Below, piece after piece: positions 26,112-34,645 of a DNA stretch of 55,021 bases (its first letter is position 1; each line of letters begins with the position of its first letter). The translations under genes and the position numbers were made by a program. Below the pieces are notes generated by a model that was given only the letters and a program-made list of their open reading frames with translations, did not search any database and was not told where the DNA came from. Source of the stretch: Peptococcaceae bacterium UBA5752 (GTDB taxonomy: Bacteria > Bacillota > Dehalobacteriia > UBA4068); contig DIFI01000011.1 in the NCBI GenBank assembly GCA_002419055.1, forward strand, positions 1 to 55,021, given 5' to 3'.

Positions 26112-26621
26112 TTAGGCGTGTTTAGGCGCAAAAATTACTATCATATTCTTCCCCTCTAATTTGGGCGACTTTTCGACGGCTGCAATATCCGCTAACCGTT
26201 CAATCATCCGATGGCACAAGGCTAATCCCAGATCCGTATGGGTAATCTCTCGTCCTCGAAACATTACGGTGGCTTTTACTTTGTCGCCATCATTAAGAAA
26301 TCGTTCCGCATTTTTAACTTTGGTATCAAAATCGTGATCCTCGATATTAGGCCGGAATTTGACCTCTTTGATCTGAACTATTTTTTGGTTTTTCCGCGCT
26401 TCTTTCTCGCGCTTCGTCTGTTCGAAACAGTATTTACCATAATCCATAATCCGGCATACCGGCGGATGGGCATTGGGAGAAATCTCTACGAGATCCAAGC
26501 CTTTTTCTATAGCGCAGGCCAATGCGTCTTTGAGCGGTATCACAATTTGATCCTGACCATCGCTGACAAGCCGCACCTCATTACCCCTGATTTCTTCATT
26601 AATACGCAGTTGTTTTATTAT
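26112..26621 (-). CDS. infC: Translation initiation factor IF-3
   Basis: IF3 checks the start codon-anticodon pair on the 30S subunit. The complete protein is about 169 aa if read from the ATA codon at 26621 (or the ATA at 26618); this restores the conserved N-terminus QLRINEEIRGNEVRLVSDG. GGAGG (26632-26628) lies six bases from the first ATA. A TGA at 26627-26625 blocks any start further upstream. The GTG at 26576 has no ribosome site and would cut off conserved residues. A non-standard start is the known basis of IF3 self-regulation (AUU in E. coli), so AUA here is plausible. Both domains are present, joined by the Lys/Glu-rich linker. Confidence 0.93.
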   Translation of the reverse strand: MIKQLRINEEIRGNEVRLVSDGQDQIVIPLKDALACAIEKGLDLVEISPNAHPPVCRIMDYGKYCFEQTKREKEARKNQKIVQIKEVKFRPNIEDHDFDTKVKNAERFLNDGDKVKATVMFRGREITHTDLGLALCHRMIERLADIAAVEKSPKLEGKNMIVIFAPKHA

Positions 26622-26637
26622 TTTTCACCTCCATAAT

Positions 26638-26763
26638 ACAAAAAAGCGGCAATGCCGCTTCCAAAACAATATAGCCACGCCCATAAAATGAACGCTTTAC
26701 CATATTGACCCGTGTGCCCATAAGGTCACAGGTGAGAAGCGTGCAACTTCTTCTTACTATAAC
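26638..26763 (-). promoter_or_regulatory. L20-type ribosomal protein leader with terminator
   Basis: From the start site near 26763 the minus strand reads GTTGCACGCTTCTCACCTGT, GACCTTATGGGCACACGGGTC and TATGGTAAAGCGT: paired blocks that match the L20 leader pattern. It ends in a terminator: AAGCGGC (26660-26654) with GCCGCTT (26650-26644), then T6. L20 bound to the leader is expected to favour termination. Confidence 0.8.
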
Positions 26764-26769
26764 GCAGTT

Positions 26770-26798
26770 ATTTTATCACAACACCCTTCAGCTGTCAA
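26770..26798 (-). promoter_or_regulatory. Sigma-A promoter of infC-rpmI-rplT
   Basis: A perfect TTGACA (26798-26793), a 17-bp spacer and TAAAAT (26775-26770) on the minus strand. Confidence 0.85.
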
Positions 26799-26832
26799 GT
26801 TTTTTTCATTCAATTAATAAATAATTGTTCTA

Positions 26833-27318
26833 TTAAAGCAAGTAATCAACGGCCTTTTTTGCAGCTAAACTTGTCTTAATATCCAAAACCCGTTGATTGG
26901 TGCTACCGCGCCATTTGAGATTTAGACTTTTTAAGTCTTGTTCAAATGGGCCGTCAATCAATATATCTATATGTTCCAGCAACTGTAAAAATCTGCTATC
27001 GGCAACTAATTCCTCAAAGGTATAACCGCTATAACACCAAACGTCCAAACCCAGCTGATGAGCTTGCTGGGCTAAGACGGCACAATCGGCAACTTGTAAA
27101 AAGGGTTCACCGCCGGAAAGCGTCAAACCGTCGGTTAAAGGGTTTGACGCCATTTTTTTGACTATGTCGGGGACTGCAACTTCCTTTCCGCCTGCCGGAT
27201 CATGTGTGGAAAGATTATGGCAACCTTTACAATTATGCAGGCAGCCCTGGGTAAAAACCACAAAACGCAGTCCGGGACCATCAACAATAGAATCTTGAAG
27301 CAGTAGGGCTATCCTCAT
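26833..27318 (-). CDS. nrdG: Anaerobic ribonucleotide reductase activating protein
   Basis: This 161 aa radical-SAM protein carries CLHNCKGCHN (Cys26, Cys30, Cys33), the [4Fe-4S]/SAM site that generates the glycyl radical on NrdD, and GGEPFLQ for SAM binding. The ATG at 27318 has AGGAG seven bases upstream; a TTG-initiated extension to 27339 is discarded. It follows nrdD by 50 bp. Confidence 0.95.
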   Translation of the reverse strand: MRIALLLQDSIVDGPGLRFVVFTQGCLHNCKGCHNLSTHDPAGGKEVAVPDIVKKMASNPLTDGLTLSGGEPFLQVADCAVLAQQAHQLGLDVWCYSGYTFEELVADSRFLQLLEHIDILIDGPFEQDLKSLNLKWRGSTNQRVLDIKTSLAAKKAVDYLL

Positions 27319-27368
27319 AGATTTCTCCTGATTAATCAAATCAATTTATTACTATGAGCAGTTCTGGG

Positions 27369-29708
27369 TTAACATGAACACTCAATATTATGTTTAACTC
27401 TATCTCTTTCCTCAGCTTTTTTTGCGTTATTAAAGCGTTCGACTGTACCAACCAAATAGCCGGTAATACGGCGAATCCTTTCAAAACCGACGTCTCCATC
27501 GGTCTCGCGGCGACCGCAGCCCGGACATTGATCTTTGATGATGCCGGAAAAGCCGCAAATTGGATCTCTGTCAACAGGGTGATTGATCGAACCGTAACCG
27601 ATGCCACTCTTTTGCATATATCTGACTACCTTTTCAAAGGCTTCGGGATTTTCTAATGGGTCACCGTCCATCTCGATATAGGTTATATGGCCGGCATTGG
27701 TCAGATTGTGATAAGGCGCTTCAATATTGATTTTTTCAAAAGCTGCGATGGGAAAATAAACGGGAACATGGAAACTGTTAGTATAATAATCACGATCGGT
27801 AACGCCAGGGATTTCGCCATACAGTTCGCGGTCCAACCGTACGAAACGGCCCGATAAACCCTCAGCCGGCGTCGCTAACAATGTGATGTTTAAACCATAG
27901 CGGCGAGTGGCATCGTCTAATTTGGCTCGCATATAACCAATTATCTCCAATCCCAAATTTTGCGCCTGTTCACTCTCACCGTGATGAAAGCCAATTAGAC
28001 TTTTTAGCGTTTCTGCCAGGCCGATAAATCCTACCGACAAAGTGCCGTGTTTCAAAATCTCACCTATTTCATCATTCCAGTCCAGCTTCTCGCTGTCAAG
28101 CCAAACGCCCTGCCCCATCAGGAAAGGAAAATTTTTAACCTTCTTTTTACACTGAATGGCAAAGCGTTCCAGCAGCTGATTGACAACCAGATCAAGTTTC
28201 TGATCTAGCGATTCAAAGAATACTCCGATATCGCCTTTGGCTTTAATCGCCAAGCGCGGCAAATTGATCGAAGTAAATGATAGATTGCCACGGCCATTGG
28301 AAATGGTCTGATCGGGATCGTATACGTTGCCGATGACACGAGTGCGGCAGCCCATGTAGGCGATCTCCGTTTCCGGCTGCCCTTCTTTGTAAAACTGAGC
28401 ATTGTAAGGCGCGTCCATAAACGAAAAATTAGGAAACAAACGCTTAGCGCTGCAACGGCAGGCCAGCTTAAACAGATCATAATTGGGATCACTGGGATTA
28501 AAATTAATGCCTTCTTTGACCCTGAATATCTGAATCGGAAATATAGGCGTTTCTCCGTTGCCTAACCCGTCCTCTGTGGAAAGCAAGAGGTTGCGCATAA
28601 CCATCCGCCCCTCAGGCGAAGTGTCCATGCCGTAATTAATCGAGGAGAAAGGCGTCTGGGCGCCGGCGCGACTATGCATGGTATTTAGGTTATGGATAAA
28701 GGCTTCCATGGCTTGGAAGGTAGCCCTGTCGGTATCCTTGATCGCCTGCGGCAAAGCAAATTGCTGCGCTTTAATAGCGCTGTCTTCACTATCTGCAAAC
28801 TTGTCAACTAACTGTGACAACTCTGTCTTTAAATACTCTTCATTATTATCTATTGTCGGCATCAAGCCGGTATCAGCTTTGATCTTTTTTACCATCGCTT
28901 TGATCTCTGATTCCTGATCAGTCCGGCCATCAATTATCGTCAACGCCCGCGCTAAGTTTTGTGTATAAACGCGCACAAAAGTTTTGCGTACGCCCTGTGC
29001 CATGCTATAATCAAAATTAACTACACTCTGACCACCATGCTGGTCATTTTGGTTAGACTGAATGGCAATGCAAGCCAGCGCCGAGTAAGAAGCGATATCG
29101 TTTGGTTCGCGCAGTGTACCATGTCCGGTAGAAAAACCGCCGGCAAACAGTTTGATCAGATCGATCTGGCAACATGTGGTCGTTAAAGTATAAAAGTCAA
29201 GATCATGGATATGAATATCACCCCCGCGATGCGCCTTGGCATAAGTGGGATTTAGCACAAACATTTCATAAAACTGCTTAGCTCCTTCGGAGCCATATTT
29301 GAGCATAGCGCCCATAGCCGTATCGCCGTCGATGTTAGCGTTTTCTCTTTTTATATCACTATCTTTTGCATCGGCAAAAGTGATTTCTTCATAGCGTTTC
29401 ATCAGCCTAGTATTCATTTCGCGCACCCGGTTGCGCTCCCAACGGTAAAGAATATAAGCTTTGGCTGTTTGGACATAGCCGTTATCCATTAACACTTGCT
29501 CAACAATATCCTGAATATGCTCAACCTCAGGACTGGGATTGTTTTCATTCTCCAATAATATCAAAACGTCTCCGGCAAGTCGTTGAGCATCTTGCTCATT
29601 GCCCGAATGATATGTAGCATTAAAAGCTTTAGTGATTGCATCTGATATTTTGTCCAAATCGAAGTGCGATAAACGACCGTCACGTTTTTTGATGCTTGTA
29701 ATCATCAT
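27369..29708 (-). CDS. nrdD: Anaerobic (class III) ribonucleoside-triphosphate reductase
   Basis: It reduces NTPs to dNTPs without oxygen through a glycyl radical. The 779 aa protein has an N-terminal ATP-cone (ITSIKKRDGRLSHFDLDKI, about 2-95), the catalytic barrel, a zinc site (CGFSG and CPGCG) and the radical glycine in RRITGYLVG near the C-terminus. The ATG at 29708 has GAGGGG nine bases upstream; an upstream start at 29765 has none. It forms an operon with nrdG. No aerobic reductase is seen here. Confidence 0.95.
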   Translation of the reverse strand: MMITSIKKRDGRLSHFDLDKISDAITKAFNATYHSGNEQDAQRLAGDVLILLENENNPSPEVEHIQDIVEQVLMDNGYVQTAKAYILYRWERNRVREMNTRLMKRYEEITFADAKDSDIKRENANIDGDTAMGAMLKYGSEGAKQFYEMFVLNPTYAKAHRGGDIHIHDLDFYTLTTTCCQIDLIKLFAGGFSTGHGTLREPNDIASYSALACIAIQSNQNDQHGGQSVVNFDYSMAQGVRKTFVRVYTQNLARALTIIDGRTDQESEIKAMVKKIKADTGLMPTIDNNEEYLKTELSQLVDKFADSEDSAIKAQQFALPQAIKDTDRATFQAMEAFIHNLNTMHSRAGAQTPFSSINYGMDTSPEGRMVMRNLLLSTEDGLGNGETPIFPIQIFRVKEGINFNPSDPNYDLFKLACRCSAKRLFPNFSFMDAPYNAQFYKEGQPETEIAYMGCRTRVIGNVYDPDQTISNGRGNLSFTSINLPRLAIKAKGDIGVFFESLDQKLDLVVNQLLERFAIQCKKKVKNFPFLMGQGVWLDSEKLDWNDEIGEILKHGTLSVGFIGLAETLKSLIGFHHGESEQAQNLGLEIIGYMRAKLDDATRRYGLNITLLATPAEGLSGRFVRLDRELYGEIPGVTDRDYYTNSFHVPVYFPIAAFEKINIEAPYHNLTNAGHITYIEMDGDPLENPEAFEKVVRYMQKSGIGYGSINHPVDRDPICGFSGIIKDQCPGCGRRETDGDVGFERIRRITGYLVGTVERFNNAKKAEERDRVKHNIECSC

Positions 29709-29831
29709 ATTAAATTTCCCCTCTTCCATTTGGTTTGGCAATACGCATATTTTTTGATAAAACATCTGGGCTTTTTACACAATAACAATATGTGGTATAA
29801 AGTAATCATATTATCATATATATATAGTACA

Positions 29832-29860
29832 ATAGTACCCTCTCAAGTTATAAAAGTCAA
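29832..29860 (-). promoter_or_regulatory. Sigma-A promoter of nrdDG
   Basis: TTGACT (29860-29855), 17 bp, TACTAT (29837-29832) on the minus strand. The rest of 29709-29980 is AT-rich, with the folD terminator at its right end. Confidence 0.6.
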
Positions 29861-29919
29861 TTAAATAGAAACTAAATTAGAGATTTACACAATATATTAT
29901 TATATTGATTTGATAGATA

Positions 29920-29950
29920 AAAATAAAAACGCCAGTAAATCACTGGCGTT
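29920..29950 (-). terminator. Terminator after folD
   Basis: AACGCCAGT (29928-29936) pairs with ACTGGCGTT (29942-29950) across a 5-base loop. On the minus strand it is followed by TTTATTTTTA. Confidence 0.87.
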
Positions 29951-29980
29951 ATATATACGAATAAATCACTAAATTTATAA

Positions 29981-30829
29981 TTAAAGGGTTTTTTGGGCGG
30001 CCGTAACAACATGTTTGGCAAGACAACTGGTAGTGACGGTACCGATACCGCCAGGTACCGGTGTAATTTGCAATACTTTTTCCATCACCGCTTCAAAGTC
30101 GACATCACCACAAAGATTGCCGTCTTGGTCAACGTTAATACCCACATCGATAACTATCTGTCCGGGAGTGATGAAATCAGCGGCGATCATCTTGGCCTTA
30201 CCTGCTGCGGCGATCACTAGATCGGCATTTTGCACAGTCTGCGGTAAATCTTTTGTGCGAGTATGGCAAATAGTTACGGTTGCATGGCGCTGCAACAACA
30301 AAATTGCTAATGGTTTACCGACGACCATGCTTCGACCAATCAAAGTAACTTTTTTGCCTTTTAGATCAATTCCGTAAAAATCAAGTAATTCGATTACCGC
30401 CTCCGGTGTACAGGGTGCATAACCGCTGCTGTCCCCTGAAAATAATTTAGCAATATTAATTGGCGTCATGCAGTCGACATCCTTGGCTGAATCCAAATGA
30501 TACTTTATAATATTTTCGTCGATCTGTTTTGGTAAAGGACGAAAGACCAAAACGCCGTGGATGCTTTTGTCTTCGTTAAGCTTGTGCAGCTCTTGGACAA
30601 AATCGTTCTGCCCAATATCCTCGGGCAATTCTACTACTTTGAGACCAATCTCCAATCCGGCAAAACGCTTTTTGGCGCTGTTTTCGTAAGCAATATCATC
30701 ACCTCTGGCACCGCAGCGGACAATCGCCATCATTGGCTCAACTCCTTGCGCTTTTAGTTGTGCCACCTCAGCCAATATATCTTCTTTTATAGCGGCCACA
30801 ACGGCATTGCCCTTCAATAATTTTTCCAT
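29981..30829 (-). CDS. folD: Methylene-THF dehydrogenase/methenyl-THF cyclohydrolase
   Basis: FolD interconverts methylene-, methenyl- and formyl-tetrahydrofolate. The 282 aa protein has the catalytic YENSAKKR segment (Lys near 57), the KDVDCMTPINIAKLF loop, the Rossmann GRSMVVGKPLAILL NADP site and the C-terminal PVPGGIGTVTTSCLAKHV signature. AGGAGG lies five bases before the ATG, nine bp after fchA. With FchA it forms a one-carbon folate unit. Confidence 0.96.
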   Translation of the reverse strand: MEKLLKGNAVVAAIKEDILAEVAQLKAQGVEPMMAIVRCGARGDDIAYENSAKKRFAGLEIGLKVVELPEDIGQNDFVQELHKLNEDKSIHGVLVFRPLPKQIDENIIKYHLDSAKDVDCMTPINIAKLFSGDSSGYAPCTPEAVIELLDFYGIDLKGKKVTLIGRSMVVGKPLAILLLQRHATVTICHTRTKDLPQTVQNADLVIAAAGKAKMIAADFITPGQIVIDVGINVDQDGNLCGDVDFEAVMEKVLQITPVPGGIGTVTTSCLAKHVVTAAQKTL

Positions 30830-30838
30830 ATCGGCCTC

Positions 30839-31465
30839 CTATTTTCTCACCGCACTGATCACTTCGGCAACCACTTTATCGGCGCGTTGCGTCCATTCTC
30901 TCAACAATGCATCTACCTTAGCATCAAGGTGAGCTGCATATTCCCTATTCTTCATCAAAGCCGTATTGATAGAAACATTAAGCGAGGCTCCTACTAAAGC
31001 GCTGCGGCAAAAAGCCGCACCCACGCCAACATCAGAAATAACCAGACGAGATCCTTTTTGCGCCAGCTCTTCATGAAGGGCAATAGCTTCTGTGATCTTT
31101 TCCATAATCTGCAACGGCACGGAGCTGGCGTCTTTGAGACATTTCTCCATGATTTGCTCACGAGCTGCAATTTCCTCGGGCGTGTTTTTGGGCAGACCAT
31201 AGGCTTTAGAAAGTGGTGCGAATACCTCTGCATCGGCATTGACCAAATCCTCAAACTGCCGCCTCAGCCGTTCGGCATCCGCCAAAATTCTTTCAATATC
31301 CGCCTGATATTCGGCATATTTTTTCTTACCCGATGTCAGATTGGCGACCATACCGGCCAGCGCTGTTGCTAATGCAGCACAAAAAGCACTGGCGCCGCCG
31401 CCACCGGGAGTAGGGTCTCCGGAAGCCAGTTTTTCCAAAAAGTCTTTACAACTTGTTTGTAACAT
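30839..31465 (-). CDS. fchA: Methenyltetrahydrofolate cyclohydrolase (cyclodeaminase family)
   Basis: The 208 aa helical protein opens with the FTCD C-terminal domain signature FLEKLASGDPTPGGGGASAFCAALATALAGMV. As a stand-alone domain in anaerobes it is called FchA and hydrolyses methenyl-THF, or acts as formimino-THF cyclodeaminase in purine/histidine fermentation. Its pairing with FolD supports the former. GGAGG lies upstream of the ATG, and a promoter lies 45-73 bp upstream. Confidence 0.88.
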   Translation of the reverse strand: MLQTSCKDFLEKLASGDPTPGGGGASAFCAALATALAGMVANLTSGKKKYAEYQADIERILADAERLRRQFEDLVNADAEVFAPLSKAYGLPKNTPEEIAAREQIMEKCLKDASSVPLQIMEKITEAIALHEELAQKGSRLVISDVGVGAAFCRSALVGASLNVSINTALMKNREYAAHLDAKVDALLREWTQRADKVVAEVISAVRK

Positions 31466-31509
31466 TTCATCAGTCCTCCATTATTTTATTTAAGAGGGCA
31501 TCCATCTTT

Positions 31510-31538
31510 ATTATAACGGCTTTGCCGAAAATCATCAA
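31510..31538 (-). promoter_or_regulatory. Sigma-A promoter of fchA-folD
   Basis: TTGATG (31538-31533), 17 bp, TATAAT (31515-31510) on the minus strand. The spacer contains the dyad CGGCAAAGCCG. Confidence 0.75.
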
Positions 31539-31554
31539 ATTATTTGTATACAAC

Positions 31555-31586
31555 TAGAGCCGCCTCAATATTTTGAGACGGCTCTA
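31555..31586 (-). terminator. Probable terminator after nfnB
   Basis: TAGAGCCGCCTCAA pairs with TTGAGACGGCTCTA with one mismatch. The following T run is imperfect, so efficiency is uncertain. Confidence 0.6.
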
Positions 31587-31624
31587 AGTAAATAATTTAG
31601 GTTAGCCGCAAATTGATAGAATAA

Positions 31625-33016
31625 TTATTTGCTCTTAATATACTCGTCGATCGCAGCAGCGGCAGTTTTGCCGGCTCCCATCGCCAAAATTACTGTGGCT
31701 GCACCGGTAACAGCATCACCGCCAGCATAAACGCCTTCTCGGCTGGTAGCTCCGGATTCATCAGTGATAATACCGCCCCAGCTCTCAGCTGCTAATCCTG
31801 GGGTAGTATCCTTAATTAACGGATTGGGGCTGTTGCCGATAGCGATGACAACTGTCTGGACATCGATAGTGTATTCACTGCCTTTGATAACAACAGGACG
31901 ACGGCGACCAGAGTCGTCGGGTTCGCCTAATTCCATCTCAACACAAGTGAGAGCTTTCACTCTGCCGTTTTCGTCACCGATGATCTCGGTCGGGTTGGTC
32001 AACAGCCGGAAGATAATACCTTCCTCTTTGGCATGATGGATTTCTTCGGCACGCGCAGGCATCTCGGCATCACTGCGGCGATAGATGATATATACATTTT
32101 CTGCTCCCATTCTTTTAGCACAGCGGGCAGCATCCATAGCAACGTTACCGCCACCGACGACGGCTACCGAATTGCCGACAAAGACAGGCGTATCGTTTTC
32201 GGGGAAGTCATAACCACGCATCAGATTGATACGAGTCAGAAATTCATTGGCGGAATAAACACAGTTTAAGTTTTCACCGGGTATCTTCTGAAACTTAGGC
32301 AAACCAGCACCGGAGCCGACATAGATGGCTTCGAAGCCTTCATCTTCCATTAGTTCATCGAGCGAATATGTTTTGCCAATAACTTGGTTGACTTTTAATT
32401 TGGCACCAAGAGCTTCCACTCCGGCAATCTCTTTTCGCACTAAAGCTTTGGGCAGACGGAATTCGGGAATACCATAAACCAAAACGCCGCCGGGAGTATG
32501 TAGAGCTTCAAAGATAGTAACATCATAACCAAGCTTGGCCAAATCGCCTGCGCAAGTCAAACCGCTGGGGCCGGATCCGACAATAGCCACTTTATGGCCG
32601 TTGGAAGGAGCAATGTCTTCTTTTGCGCCGCCTTGAGCCATAGCATAGTCAGCTACAAAGCGTTCCAGACGACCGATTGCAACTGGATCACCCTTTTTGT
32701 TGCGGATGCATAATTGCTCGCACTGTGTTTCCTGTGGGCAGACACGACCGCATATGGCCGGCAGTGAGTTGGTGCTCTTGACTATCTCTGCAGCTTCAAT
32801 AAATTTTCCGGCAGCCACTAATGATACAAATTCGGGGATTCGTACATTGACGGGGCACCCTTTAACACAGGGCTGATTTTTACAATTAAGGCAGCGGGCT
32901 GCTTCGTCAATTGCCATTTCAGCAGTATAGCCAAGCGCAACCTCTGAGAAGTTTTTATTACGTATATTAGGATCCTGCTCTGGCATAGGAGTCTTGTTTG
33001 TATTCATATTAGCCAT
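31625..33016 (-). CDS. nfnB: NfnB-type NADPH-dependent oxidoreductase (GltD-like subunit)
   Basis: The 463 aa protein has an N-terminal Cys-rich ferredoxin-like region (CLNCKNQPCVKGCPV, CGRVCPQETQCEQLC) that binds two [4Fe-4S] clusters, then two dinucleotide folds (VAIVGSGPSGLTCAGDLA for FAD and VAVVGGGNVAMDAARCA for NADPH) and a C-terminal GGDAVTGAATVILAMGAGK. Size and pairing match NfnB of the electron-bifurcating NADH-dependent ferredoxin:NADP oxidoreductase. Glutamate synthase small subunit or sulfide dehydrogenase SudA are the alternatives. The ATG (33016-33014) overlaps the nfnA stop by one base; GGAGGTG lies upstream. Confidence 0.85.
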   Translation of the reverse strand: MANMNTNKTPMPEQDPNIRNKNFSEVALGYTAEMAIDEAARCLNCKNQPCVKGCPVNVRIPEFVSLVAAGKFIEAAEIVKSTNSLPAICGRVCPQETQCEQLCIRNKKGDPVAIGRLERFVADYAMAQGGAKEDIAPSNGHKVAIVGSGPSGLTCAGDLAKLGYDVTIFEALHTPGGVLVYGIPEFRLPKALVRKEIAGVEALGAKLKVNQVIGKTYSLDELMEDEGFEAIYVGSGAGLPKFQKIPGENLNCVYSANEFLTRINLMRGYDFPENDTPVFVGNSVAVVGGGNVAMDAARCAKRMGAENVYIIYRRSDAEMPARAEEIHHAKEEGIIFRLLTNPTEIIGDENGRVKALTCVEMELGEPDDSGRRRPVVIKGSEYTIDVQTVVIAIGNSPNPLIKDTTPGLAAESWGGIITDESGATSREGVYAGGDAVTGAATVILAMGAGKTAAAAIDEYIKSK

Positions 33017-33858
33017 TATCTTACACCTCCGGTTAAGCGGCAATTATGCTTCTCCATACTGATTTTTTCTTCAGCTTTGTACATTTTGGAGCGCGCGATT
33101 GCTTCAGCAAAATCAACTTTATGACCATCAAAATCAGGGCCGTCAACACATGCAAATTTGGTTTTACCATCTACCGTCAGACGGCAGCAACCACACATAC
33201 CCGTACCATCAATCATAATCGGATTCATGCTGATAATGGTATGTATTCCAGATTCATTAGTTAAATCGCAAACGGCCTTCATCATCATTAAAGGGCCAAT
33301 TGCTATTACTGTATCATAATTAGCGCCTTGAGCCAATCTCTCCTGTAAGGCGGCAGTAACAAATCCTTTGTTACCGTTAGATCCGTCATCAGTCATCATT
33401 GTCAGATTTGTCGAAGCATCCTTAAGCTCTTCTTCTAAGATGATCAGATCTTTATTGCGGAAACCGACGATCAGATCTACTTCTGCACCTAAATCATGTA
33501 ATGCTTTGGCTTGCGGATAAGCGATAGCCACTCCCAAACCACCGCCGATAACAGCCACTTTCTTCATCCCCTCGAATTCTGAAGCTACGCCCAGAGGACC
33601 AACAAAATCGATTAGGCATTCACCCTCTTCCATTGAATCGAGCTTAATTGTAGTATAGCCGACCTTTTGGAAGATGATGGTGATGCTACCGGCCTCACGA
33701 TCGAAGCCTGCAACCGTCAACGGAATTCTTTCGCCTTTATCATCAACGCGTAAAATGATGAATTGGCCCGGTAAAGCTTTGCGTGCTACCTGGGGAGCTT
33801 CAATCTCCATCAGTGTAACATCTGGATTAAGTACTCTTTTTTTTAAGATCTTAAACAT
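33016..33858 (-). CDS. nfnA: NfnA-type ferredoxin:NADP oxidoreductase, NAD-binding subunit
   Basis: The 280 aa protein is of the ferredoxin-NADP reductase superfamily. It has an N-terminal FAD barrel (RKALPGQFIILRV, RIPLTVAGFD), a nucleotide fold (VAVIGGGLGVAIAYPQAKAL) and a C-terminal [2Fe-2S] site (MCGCCRLTV, then FACVDGPDFDGH). It pairs with NfnB. ATG 33858 has GGAGG six bases upstream; an in-frame start at 33900 does not. The 112-bp upstream gap has a palindrome TTGATATATCAA (33877-33888) but no strong promoter to my eye. Confidence 0.85.
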   Translation of the reverse strand: MFKILKKRVLNPDVTLMEIEAPQVARKALPGQFIILRVDDKGERIPLTVAGFDREAGSITIIFQKVGYTTIKLDSMEEGECLIDFVGPLGVASEFEGMKKVAVIGGGLGVAIAYPQAKALHDLGAEVDLIVGFRNKDLIILEEELKDASTNLTMMTDDGSNGNKGFVTAALQERLAQGANYDTVIAIGPLMMMKAVCDLTNESGIHTIISMNPIMIDGTGMCGCCRLTVDGKTKFACVDGPDFDGHKVDFAEAIARSKMYKAEEKISMEKHNCRLTGGVR

Positions 33859-33970
33859 TTTTTGCCTCCTTAAATGTTGATATATCAAATATGTTTGCAA
33901 TATGCAACCATAAACTATAACAGCCCAACATTAACACAGCCACTCTATTGAGCAGCCATGTTAAATAATT

Positions 33971-34396
33971 TCAGCTCTCATCGTTTTGCGTTAAAGGCTT
34001 TATTTCATTAACATAAATGCTATCTAATATACCGTTTACAAACTTGGCGCTTTGATTATCGGAAAACTTTTTTGCTAATTCAACTGCTTCGTTGATTACA
34101 ATATTTGCTGCTAAATCCTTACAAAACAGTAGTTCATAGATGCCTAAACGCAATATGCTCTTATCAATGTTGGCAAAACGATCAATTTCCCAGCCACGGG
34201 CATACTTTTGAATTTTTTCATCAATAATTGCCAGATTATCATCTACACCCTTCACTAAAGAGACAGCGAATTCTGCGTTCTCGCCAGAAAGTTCCGCTTC
34301 ATCAAGTGTCAAGGTTATCATGTCCCAATCATTGTTGCCTACATCGCGTTGAAACAACATTTGCAGCGATGTTTCGCGTGCTTTGCGTCTGCTCAT
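33971..34396 (-). CDS. nusB: Transcription antitermination factor NusB
   Basis: The 141 aa all-helical protein begins MSRRKARETSLQMLFQRDV and contains WEIDRFANIDKSILRLGIYELL and VINEAVELAKKFSDNQSAKFVNGILD, the NusB RNA-binding and NusE-contact helices. It ends the asp23-amaP-DUF2273-nusB operon. AGAGGCGG lies before the ATG. Confidence 0.96.
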   Translation of the reverse strand: MSRRKARETSLQMLFQRDVGNNDWDMITLTLDEAELSGENAEFAVSLVKGVDDNLAIIDEKIQKYARGWEIDRFANIDKSILRLGIYELLFCKDLAANIVINEAVELAKKFSDNQSAKFVNGILDSIYVNEIKPLTQNDES

Positions 34397-34409
34397 TAAT
34401 GTCCGCCTC

Positions 34410-34628
34410 TTAGTCTTTAAATAGTTTTTCCATCGATTCTTTAATATTAACCTTTTCGTCTATCTTTTTGCCTATATAAAAACCAATGAATATACAAATA
34501 AAGATAAATATTGTTTTCCAAAAGCCAACGCTTATCACAAACAACGCAAAGAATAGTGCGACAATTATACCGACGATTTTACCTTTGTTATTATGCCAAA
34601 TATCTAACCAAATAGAATACCAATCCAT
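34410..34628 (-). CDS. DUF2273 small membrane protein
   Basis: The 72 aa protein has two closely spaced hydrophobic helices (about 15-34 and 36-51) and a charged Lys/Glu tail. DUF2273 proteins are regularly found between amaP and nusB in Firmicutes; their role in the Asp23 envelope complex is unknown. AAAGGAGGTG precedes the ATG. Confidence 0.85.
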   Translation of the reverse strand: MDWYSIWLDIWHNNKGKIVGIIVALFFALFVISVGFWKTIFIFICIFIGFYIGKKIDEKVNIKESMEKLFKD

Positions 34629-34645
34629 AACCGCACCTCCTTTGG

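Noticed and set aside
27341..27607. 88-codon minus-strand frame beside nrdG
   Set aside because: It lies in a second frame over the C-terminal end of nrdD, which is clearly coding with zinc and glycyl-radical motifs, and it has no ribosome site.
33877..33888. TTGATATATCAA palindrome before nfnA as a Rex site
   Set aside because: It is shorter than, and differs from, the usual Rex half-sites; a 12-bp AT-rich palindrome is easily found by chance.
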